This document shows positions 8,416-16,822 of a stretch of 16,822 bases of DNA, piece after piece (the stretch's first letter is position 1; each line of letters begins with the position of its first letter). Under the pieces are notes generated by a model, which saw only the letters and a list, made by a program, of their open reading frames with translations, was not told the origin of the DNA and did not search any database. The translations under genes and the position numbers were made by a program. The DNA lies in contig QXCR01000324.1 of NCBI GenBank assembly GCA_004380135.1, forward strand, positions 1-16,822, given 5' to 3'. This DNA comes from Stemphylium vesicarium. Its lineage: Eukaryota; Ascomycota; Dothideomycetes; Pleosporales; Pleosporaceae.

Positions 8416-11400
8416 TCATGCCTCGATACCTTCTTCGATTGTGCCGTGTCCGTTCATTCCGCCGTTCATGCCCATGCCGCCGGTAAGAGCATTCATGGCG
8501 TCGCCGTTGGCCTGGCCTGCTGGTAGGTCATCGTCGAACTCGAGCTTCTCTTGTTGCGCAATGGCTTGTTGGGAGACAATTTCTGCGAGGCGCTTGAGGC
8601 GGGGTGTTTGTAGCCCTGTTGGTTGTGTTAGATGGATGTTGTAAAATTAAGGTTTTGGTGAGGGCAGCAACTTACATGATGGCGTGTATGTCTCCAACGC
8701 TGTGATGACTCGTGGTTCCGCAATCTCGTACGGGCCACTGTCCTCCATGTCTACTGCTGTGAGCAACAGAACGTCGCTCTTCTCTGTCACTCGCGATGCG
8801 ACAGCCTTCATGATCTCGCCGTTGATGGGCTGTTCGTAGTCGGCGACTAGGTACTGGTTCAACAGCTTCTGGATCTGGTTGGGACTCAGCATCCAGCAGA
8901 TGTCCTGGATGATCTCAATGTCGTTGAGAGTAGCCTTCTTCAGCTGGAGCAACTTTGTCGCTTGCATAAGGTGCTCGAGCTGCAGGGTGCCCTCAGGCAT
9001 ATCGTGAGACTTGCACCACTCCTCAATGCGGGTGATGTTGTAGTTGATTTGAAGACCTCGCTTCCAGGAAAGGAAGTTGCGACGCATGAGCAGGTCGTTG
9101 AAGGCAGTGACACCGACTAATCTCAGCAACTCGGTGACGCACTGTGTGATGATAGAGTCCTCGAGGTAGTATGCCTTCATCGCCTTGTAGACGCTGTTCA
9201 GCAGGGTGAGGAGGTTGTCCATGCTGTAGGCAGGGGTGTTGCTACCCTGGAGCAACTTGCCAAGGAAGCGGTTGCTCTCGTTGGTAACGAAGCCGGGAAG
9301 TGACTGCGACTCGATGATAGCAGGAATGATCATCTTGTGCAGCTTCTTCTTCAGCACCTTCATCCAGGTGTGGTAAATGTTGAACTCAAGACTCTCCAAG
9401 TCGTGCTTGACAATCTCTAGCAGACGGTCGTATTCATAGTTGTCAGTCTTTTGTTGCTCGTACCAGTCCTCAGCGAGGAAGACGAAGGACAACATCTCGT
9501 GGACGTTGGATAGCCAGAAAGCGCCTGGGTTGATCGCGTCCTCAGCATCGTGCTGCATGACCTCTTGCTGGATCGATTGCATGACATTGGCAAGGAAGCG
9601 CTCAGACTCCTTGACAAAGCCGTTGTTCCACATCTCGGAAGTGACGAGGTTGATGAGGTAGGCAGGGAAGAGGACTTCCTTGTCTGTGGGAGGAGGCGTG
9701 GTGGTAGGAGATGGGATCTTCAGGTTCTTGATGAGTCCAAGAGTGACCTCGTCATTCAGCATGTCCTCCTCAGCAAGGATGTTCTCAAGCTCAAGCTCGA
9801 CGTTATCAAGTTGAGCGAACGTTGAGCCAGAGAGGTTCTGCCTGTGGATGGTCGAGCCAGGGGCCATCGATACCGGCCGAGGGTTGTATTGTTCGCTAAA
9901 GCGGTTGAGATCGCGAGTGTCGGGTCCGGCGCTGCGCCTCTTGGGCTTCTTCGACGAGACAAGCTTGATCAAACTGCTGGGCGCTATGCTAGGAGCATGT
10001 CCGTTGGTGATGTCGGTGGGGATTGGGCCAGAGCGCTTCATCAACTCGACCTGCTCTTGTAGCTCGGCAAGTTGTTGGCGGAGCGACATCTTTTCGGTTT
10101 CGGTGACGTTGCTCCTCCTCTTTGATTGCTCAAGATCATCTGTAGTCCTCTTAAGCGAGGCACGGAGCTCCTTCTCCTCCTCTTGCAAGTGTCGCATCTT
10201 GGCAGTGCTTTCTTCGTAGCTTGTCTGCAGCTTCTTGTACTCGTCCTCCATCTGGCTGAGCTTCGCAGCGGTGATACCAGCCTGGTTGGCTTCGGCCTGC
10301 AGCTCCTTCTGGCGGTTTTCGAGAGTACGACTGCGCTCCTTGTACGACTTGATCTGACTCTCGTAGTTCTCCACCTGCGACTTGAGGGACTTGTTCTGCT
10401 CCCTCATCGTACCCAGATTCTGGGTAAGCTCGACGACCTTGTTTTCCAGCTTGTAAGAGATATTCTTGAGATCGCGAGACTCGGCGCGGAGGACCTTGTA
10501 CTCTCTGCGGGCTTTCCTTCCTCGGAAGAGCTTTTGGACGGTGATGATCTGGTTGATCTTCTTCTTGTACGCGCGAATGTATCGTTGCTTGCGCCAGTTG
10601 CGTTGGATCATACGAGCAGCATCGCCGAGCCTCTTGTCCAGGATGTTCTTACGGAGAAGGAAACCCTTAGCTGCAGCCTCGAACTTGATGAGCGAGTTGC
10701 GAACGATGAGGAAGCGCTTGCGGTCTTTGCTGCCCCGCCAAACTCTTTGAATGGTGGTTGCAGCCTTGACCTGCCTAGCCTCTTCAGCTCGTTCCCTGGT
10801 CATGTAGCCCCTAGCCAACGACTGTACGAAAATTACGGCCTCCCGCATTTCGAGGTAGATGCGGCGGTAGTACTTGGCGCGGAGGTTCTTCTGAATCATG
10901 ACAGCCGCATCGTTGAGTCGGGCAGTGCGCAAGTTCTCGAGGAACGCAAGCATACCAGCGCGGAAGAAGATCTTCGTGAGACCCATTTGGTACTTGTCGG
11001 TACCGTCGTTCTTGCCGGTACCCAGGGCCTTCTTCAAAATTGCCGTGGCCATGTTGCGAATCTCCGGTGTCCATTCTTGGGATCTTACCAGCATGTAGTA
11101 ACGTAGCGCGAATTCTTCATAAGTCCATCGTGTGGGGTAACCAGCACAACTGATCCTGACCGTTTCCAAGACACCGCAAGCACGCAATTGACTGAGAACC
11201 ATGGGTCCGTCAAATTGCCAGGCAGCCTTGGCCTCGTTGGGCTTGATACAACGGATGTAATGTACATCGGTCGAGTTGATGGTTTGCATGAGTTCGATGA
11301 GGGAAGACTTGAAGATACCACCAAGGGTTGGCTTCCTGTTCGTGGCCATCCTACGTCCAGCTGACATGGCGGTGCCTGGCTTGGAAGAGGCGTTGGTAGC

Positions 11401-13441
11401 GTTCTCCTTCTCACGGATCGATGCAGCAACATCCAGGACCTGGGTTAGGAACTTGTTGCTTGAAGCCTTGAGCACCTCCATGTGCTCGTCGGGCACAGTA
11501 TCTCTGTTCTTCTCAATGAAGCCATCAGACTCGTATGTGACATCGACGGCATAATGGCAGACGGTGAAGGCCGACTTTCCGAATCGGGGCTTCTTGTAGA
11601 ACTTGTGCTTGTCTCCGGAATAGTTGTGGTGGAGCTTAGTGACAAACTGCTCATCCGAACCCATAGGTAACCTAGATTCTTCATCCAAAAGGGAGAGGAT
11701 ACCTAGCTTGCCTTCGATCAGGTCGATACACGGCTGGTTATCAGCGAAATCGATAAAGGTCCAGTCGATCTTTTCCCGCATGTACTCTTCCTGCTCGAGC
11801 TTGAAGACGTGTGCGTTGAATTCTTGTTGCAATTTCTCGTTGGCATAGTTGATACAGAACTGCTCGAAAGAGTTCTTTGCGAAATGCTCGAAACCATAGA
11901 TATCCAGAACACCGATAAAGGTATGGGCGGATGCGATGACCTCTTCAGTGGCAAGACTTTCGTTGGTCCGCTCGACTAGCCAGTCGAACAAACTTGAATA
12001 GATAAATTTGGCAACGGAATCCCGCACCACGATAGCTTGTTGCTGTGTCAGGTTGGAGACAATCTTCTCTCCCCTGGTAATGAGCTGCTTCTTTACAATC
12101 CACTTGGCGAAAGTGGTGGCGTCAATTCCGAGAAGCTGGCAAGCCTTGACGAGAGAAGGCTCGTCTGGGGCAAGGTTGGAGTCTGTCCGTGTAGCCGTGA
12201 TCTTGACGTCTCCCATGTGCAGGAGCGCTGCAAGCAGGCGCCAGATGCCAGCCTGAGTCTCGGCTGGAACACCAATCTTGGTCAAAGACTGCTTTGTCGC
12301 CTTGAATTCAGCCACGTCATCCATGCCGTCAATGACAGGCGCGCTTCCCTGGTTGAGGTAGCTGAACTCCTCCACGGACTTGAGTGAGAGCTCCTCGCGC
12401 TCCTCATCCGTGGCACCCGCGACTAGCTGGTAGAAGACATGGTAGTTACGCTCCTTAAGCGGCTGGAATACCAGTCTTGACCGTTCCAGCAAGTATGTCC
12501 TAATCTTGGCACCAATAATGTCCGTCTGCTTGTTGAACATGATCTCGATGTATTTACCGAATCGGGAGGAGTTGTCGTTTCGGGTTGTTTTGGCGTTACC
12601 AAAGGCTTCCATGATGGGATTGGTAGCCAGGATTTGCTCTTCGGTCTCGCTCATCGAGTCGGACTTGCCTCTCCGCTTGCCCGGGTTGTCTGGGGATTCT
12701 CGCGTCGCGAAGTATCGCATGATGTATTTGGCGCTCACCGTCTTTCCGGCTCCAGACTCTCCGGACACGACGATGGTCTGGTTCTTCTGGTCTCGCAACA
12801 TGTCGCTGTGTAGTGTTAGTCACTGCCATGTGAATGTCGTGCTAGTGGTGGGGGTCTTACGCAAAGGCTTCTTCAGCGATGGCGAACAGATGCGGAGCGC
12901 CATAGGAACGCTGCTTGCCGGCATACACCTGTACCATACCAGGCACGTATAGGGAGTCTACTCGCGCAAAGGGATTTGTCGCGATCAGGACAATACCCGA
13001 GTATGTGTAGATCTCCTTTTGAAGGTAACGTAGCTTGATGGCCTGGAGTACTGCACGTTCGTCAGTATGCCTCGCATCCTTGGGGGATTGTAGTTATCCG
13101 TACCAGCCGGCTCGTTCAAATGTGACAAGTTGGTAAGGTCATCACTGGCCTCGAGCATGGCCGGATTCATCAACGGGGGGAGATTGGGGTCATTGCCCGT
13201 CTGGATGGCAGACAGTGTCGTCTCGACGGATTTGGTCTGTATAGCAGGCCATGATCAGCTTCGTCTCCCATATACCAGTGTTTGTTGTGTTCTGTGGTGG
13301 GCGTACCTCGCCATTTTCCAGCGTGAAGACCAGCGTCACTTTGTCCCCCGCAATCTGCTTGTCGGTCACCTCGGAGGCGACCCAGCCCTCGGTGGTATCG
13401 GGCTGCCAGGCGCGGGTACCGAGATCGTAGATGTGAGCCAT
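8416..13441 (-). CDS. MYO2: Class V myosin heavy chain, 5 exons, 1595 aa
   Basis: This is an actin-based motor carrying secretory vesicles, organelles and other cargo to growth sites; orthologues are yeast Myo2 and Aspergillus MyoE. Minus-strand exons are 13441-13307, 13236-13104, 13050-12861, 12805-8676 and 8615-8416, with introns of 70, 53, 55 and 60 nt. They join to 4788 nt. The start ATG has a strong CCACCATGG context and gives MAHIYDLGTRAWQPD, the usual fungal N-terminus. The motor has P-loop GESGAGKT at 168-175, switch I NDNSSRFGK at 229-237 and switch II DIYGFE at 454-459. YIRCIKPNE lies before the converter. Six IQ motifs span about 786-923; the fourth (about 857-874) has FE in place of IQ. 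A coiled coil covers about 925-1076, then a Ser/Pro-rich hinge, then the globular cargo-binding tail at about 1199-1524 with the DIL domain near 1334-1440. The last exon adds LQTPRLKRLAEIVS and a Gly/Met/Asn-rich end. No lesion was seen. Confidence 0.98.
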
Positions 13442-14640
13442 GGTGGGTGGTCGCAGTCCTGCTTTCTCACTCCCCTCCAAATGGCGGTGCGGGCTCAGGG
13501 TCCAGAGGCGGCTCTCTGGGGGATGGTTGGTTGCTATACGCTCAGCTCGCTAAGTCGGTGCGGCCGCTGGCTAGTTTCCAAGGGTTTGGTGGTGGGTGAG
13601 CGTCAGCGTTGGGTATCGCTGTAGTCACAGGGTTCGATGCATCCCTAACGGAGAGAAGTGCAATCGTGTGGTCGAAGATATGCGAACTCCTGCCAGCAGC
13701 GTTGTCGACTTTCTCTAGTCGCGCTAAACGGCCTCTCACCGCCAGCATCCCGCTTGCGAGCACGGTCCACTCCCAGGGGCCCGAACCAACCACCTACGAG
13801 CTCCACCACCATGGAGCCGCGCAGACACTCGTCTCACCATATGCACCCTCCTCGAAGCTGCATGCGAATAAGCCTCATCCACCTTGGAATGAGTCGCCAC
13901 CCGCAATTTCAAACATGGCCCAGCATTCTTACTCGTAGCCTACCGTTCCCCACTCATGTCATCTAAAGCAACCATCCTCCCCAGACTTTCTGCCACCCTT
14001 ATTCCCTGCAGACGTTTCGTGCCTCGGGATCTTTTGTCCTGACGCATCCGATCAACCTCCTGAAACATGCTGCCTCATTTGCTTTGTGACGTATATGCGT
14101 GTCCAAGACTGAATCACATTTCACAAAGAGTGGCTGAATGAATCTTGGTACGCCTATACAATCGATGGTCAGTCTAAGGAGTCGGTTAGCTCTACTGATC
14201 CAATCATAAATTCTCGTGTCACCTGAACATTCACACGAAAGTTGATTGGCTTCAAATAGCGCTGAAGGTTGTGACTGCCACATGATTGACTGGCCATGGC
14301 CACGTCTACACCTCTGTCCTCCATCCACGGGCTCGTCACCAGCATTCGACAGGTATGACGGGTAACGTGATATGTTATGACGCTTCAAAAACTCACCGCG
14401 AACGTTCAGAGATGAGCAAAAGATGGATATACTCTACAGAGTACAGAATGTACTCGTACTACATGCATGTGTAAAGAAGGCTGAGCCACGTGCGTCATCA
14501 CGTGCGATATCGCTTATCCGTCATACTCAAGGCAGTCGCAGCCTTGTGCCTGCCTCAACTATTCTTCCCTCATCCGACGTTGACTTTTACGCTTTCATGC
14601 ACCTGCTACCTCAAACCTTCTAAACCGCACGACGAGTTCG
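13442..14640. other. Divergent intergenic region between myosin V and the HET relic
   Basis: This 1.2 kb separates two divergently oriented starts. The part next to 13442 is the myosin leader and promoter. Several open frames of 83-129 codons occur on both strands (for example 13542-13793 and 13999-14388 minus), but they begin with non-ATG codons and have no recognisable content. A 51-codon frame starting at the ATG at 13811 has a strong CACCATGG context but no recognised sequence. An apparent TTCGA T-loop near 13630 does not fold as a tRNA. Confidence 0.45.
14431..14504. promoter_or_regulatory. Cluster of palindromes and paired CACGTG sites upstream of the HET relic
   Basis: Within 75 bases are ACTCT-AC-AGAGT (14431-14442), GAGTAC-AGAAT-GTACTC (14439-14455), the perfect palindrome ACATGCATGT (14461-14470), and CACGTG twice at 14487 and 14499. 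CACGTG is the E-box core bound by bHLH factors. The sequence between the two copies includes TGCGTCA, similar to a bZIP site. It lies 140-210 bases before the inferred ATG of the relic, so it may be the remains of that gene's promoter. This is an inference from motifs only. Confidence 0.3.
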
Positions 14641-16276
14641 ATGGCAGAGCTGGGCAAGCCAATTTGGAATAGAGCTACGTTTGCGATCAATGCTTTTCAA
14701 CATGGCCGACTTCCTACAGGCGAGAAAATGGATCTGAACTATTCAGAATCTAAGAGTCAGCCGATGAGTTGTCGCTAGCGTCTTGTAGGGTGTGCTGAGT
14801 GCTTGCGGGTGTTATGCGGGAACATCTGGAAAGAGAACCAACGTTCCAAAAGCCTATGTTGCACTGGGATAATACTGGATCATGCACAGGATCCGTGGCT
14901 TTCCATTATGCTAGTAGCGATTCATCGAAAAGACTGTCCGTCAAGTTCGACTTACAGAGGCACGAATGGTGCATTGGTGAACGATGGCTTCCTATCGACT
15001 ACTGGCATCCGGATGCTCCACAATTCGAGCAGCGACATTTGGAGCGCGTCAACTTTCCCCTGGTCAAAAACTGCATCCATGTTTGCCAGGAATCGCACGG
15101 AGACTGTATGCAATCTACATGGAGTACGTTGCGAGACTTCAAACTCATAGACTATACTTCAAGGGCCATTGTTCCAGCATCATCGGGCTGCCTATTCGTA
15201 GCCTTGTCTTACGTCTGGGGTGCATCAGCCGTAGCAGCAGACGTAGTGGTTAACCTCTTAGTTGGGAACCTCCTACCGAACCGGTAGCCACTCAATTTAT
15301 GACCACATCGCGCTATCGGCATGTAAATATCCCTGTACGAACTGCATGTGAGACATACACTGACTTCGTACACCGACATTTAGGGTTCAAGCGAGCATGG
15401 ACGTTCCAAGAGGTTAATCTTTCAAGACGGAGGCTCTACTTCACAGAAGGTGCTGTGTTCTTGATTTGCAACTAGATGCATCGTGCAGAGCATTCTAATG
15501 TGGAAGACCAAGATCTCGAGACCCTCAGAGGGAGCATTATCCCTCTCAATGTTCACTCCGAGTATGGCCATCTTGATGAGATCATGAAGGTGCTTGAAGA
15601 TTACAGCCCACGTCAGTTGAGATACGATTCCGATGCACTCGATGCAGTAGCTGGCGTTCTTAATCACCTCAGGACCAGAAGAGCCTTTGACAGCACATGG
15701 GACACTCCTTTCTCAAGTATTCCGAACGAGGGATGGTGTCGATTATGTATCCACTGGAAGCATCAGACTCCAGCTACTAGGCGACCAGGTTTTCCAAGTT
15801 GGTCACCGCTCGGATGGCGTGATGGCCAAGCGTTGTTCAACTGCGAATCCTTTCAGTATAGGCTCCGGAAGCCTGAATCATCTAACATAGAAGCGAACAG
15901 TGACACACTGGCTCATCAAAAAAGGTCGTAACAGTTGAAGATCGCCGCTATCATCCTAAGGGTAACATCTTCGCATCTGAGACCTCCTAAGTACAGAAAG
16001 GTCTACATCTGTTTACGGGAGATACGCTCCGGCAGAGAAGTACAAATACAGCTATCTCTCCACATGGACCAAGAAAGAGAGGGTACCGAAATCGAAGGCC
16101 CGTCACTGTGTGCGTTTACGAACCCGTTCCCAATGGTATCTGGCAGCTCCGAGACCTCGGCCCTCTTATTGCGCGAGCATGGGGATGCATGCGAACGGAT
16201 AGGATTCGCAACAAATGATGGTTACAAGGCATACCCTCTAAGAAATGATAAGGTCGGGTTTGTATCTAAAGAGTGA
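14641..16276 (+). pseudogene. HET-domain (heterokaryon incompatibility) protein relic, multiply disrupted
   Basis: HET-domain proteins trigger cell death after fusion of incompatible fungal strains. The reading starts at ATG 14641 (MAELGKPIWNRATFAI) and hits TAG at 14776. The same frame then resumes with GCAECLRVLCGN, a Cys-rich N-terminal feature common in the family. Content then moves to another frame from about 14815 (EREPTFQKPMLHWDN) through DFKLIDYTSRAIV and the hallmark ALSYVWG (15201-15221), which opens the HET domain. That frame stops at 15285. Content resumes in a third frame from about 15260 with KRAWTFQEVNLSRRRLYFTE, the RAWTxQE segment of the domain. The middle of the domain (the usual LGxxYLWVDxxCIDQ region) is absent from all frames, so I infer a deletion. 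That frame carries TAG at 15473 and TAA at 15929, contains the family-like FPSWSPLGW, and ends at a normal TGA at 16274-16276. No GT..AG intron plausibly removes these breaks. Confidence 0.85.
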
Positions 16277-16822
16277 TACAATTTGGGTGTCTGAAGAAGG
16301 TGACTCCTGTGCCAGTCTACACGAGCCTTGTATGCCATGGTCACCCGACGCGAAGCCCCAGACCATCACGCTTATCTGAGAAACGACAAATCTCTACGCC
16401 ATGACCATGTCGTTGGCCCCGAACATTACGGAAAAGAACAAGTGGGCAATTTGGCGCGCAGACCTCCTCTCCCCTCTCACCTATTGCGGAAGCAGACACA
16501 ATCGCAATCGTCTACCATGACACCCGACCGCGAAACCGATGCCTGACCAACGCCCCCTGTACCATTTGCGTATACATGCTCATATCTTATGAGGTCATGG
16601 GCCCCTACATCTACCTTGCATCTACTTCACGAGGCCATGGGGTCTCAAATCTCCTCAGAGCATCTTCTCATCAAGTCACATGGTCCCAATACCCCCCTTT
16701 CCTCCACAGCCAATACCTTCAACAAAATCGAACCATATCCTCACTCGGTACGCAAAGCAGTGAACAAACACCGAACGCGATATCGACAACAAGCGGCATG
16801 GCCATGAAGGATGTGGGGGGGG
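16277..16822. other. Right-edge region, no supported gene
   Basis: This follows the HET relic to the window edge. Open frames of 72 codons at 16328-16546 and 16589-16807 have no recognisable content. A 39-codon frame from the ATG at 16401 (MTMSLAPNITEKNKWAIWRA) reads somewhat protein-like and might be a first exon or fragment, but nothing supports a continuation. The window ends in a run of eight G. No telomere repeat is visible. Confidence 0.35.

Noticed and set aside
7965..8486. 173-codon plus-strand frame with an ATG
   Set aside because: It is antisense to the myosin 3' region and last exon. The lysine run derives from an A-rich tract and no domain is recognisable.
10126..11106. 326-codon open frame on the plus strand inside the myosin gene
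   Set aside because: It is antisense to the coiled coil, lever arm and C-terminal motor region of myosin V. Its Leu/Val-rich content is what reversed Lys/Glu/Gln-rich coding gives, and it has no independent signal.
13442..13480. Upstream extension of the myosin start (13 more codons)
   Set aside because: The extension begins at a TTG codon. The ATG at 13441 has a strong start context and gives the usual myosin V N-terminus.
13618..13650. tRNA-like GGGTTCGATGCATCCC element
   Set aside because: The paired arms leave a ten-base loop instead of seven, and no acceptor, D or anticodon stem is found around it.
16589..16822. Right-edge G run as a possible telomere or contig end signal
   Set aside because: It is a simple homopolymer without TTAGGG-type repeats, and similar G runs occur inside the window.

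Overview
This window looks like chromosomal DNA from a filamentous ascomycete fungus. It is moderately GC-rich, with protein genes split by short introns (49 to 110 nt), canonical GT..AG borders and CTAAC-type branch sites. The spliced N-terminus of the Nap1 gene and the class V myosin read like Dothideomycetes (Pleosporales-like). That placement is recognition from memory, not a search result. I found no tRNA, rRNA, CRISPR array, transposase or bacterial-type operon.

Layout, left to right. 1-729: no gene I can support. 730-2237 (minus): nucleosome assembly protein Nap1, five exons, 400 aa, ending in a CaaX-like CKQS. 2238-3437: intergenic, with a GTCGAC-containing hairpin. 3438-5227 (minus): a sucrose/alpha-glucoside H+ symporter of the GPH family, four exons, 540 aa. 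5228-6916: a long intergenic stretch holding the transporter's purine/pyrimidine-biased promoter, several simple repeats and a G12 run. 6917-7553 (minus): a broken, unrecognised gene with an in-frame stop and a one-base frameshift. 7554-8415: downstream region of the myosin gene. 8416-13441 (minus): class V myosin heavy chain, five exons, 1595 aa. 13442-14640: spacer between myosin and a divergent relic, with a cluster of small palindromes near 14431-14504. 14641-16276 (plus): a decayed HET-domain (heterokaryon incompatibility) gene with at least three in-frame stops, a frameshift and an apparent internal deletion. 16277-16822: no supported gene.

The three intact genes are housekeeping or nutritional: histone chaperone, sugar uptake and vesicle/organelle transport on actin. 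All lie on the minus strand as independent transcription units and do not form a pathway. The two pseudogenes are the accessory component. All four premature stops seen in them are TAG or TAA, each derivable from a CAG or CAA glutamine codon by C-to-T change at CpA, the preference of repeat-induced point mutation. That fits past RIP or ordinary decay but proves neither. I found no convincing new multi-gene system. The most interesting points are the Nap1 splicing arrangement around its acidic tail and CaaX motif, and the two gene relics.
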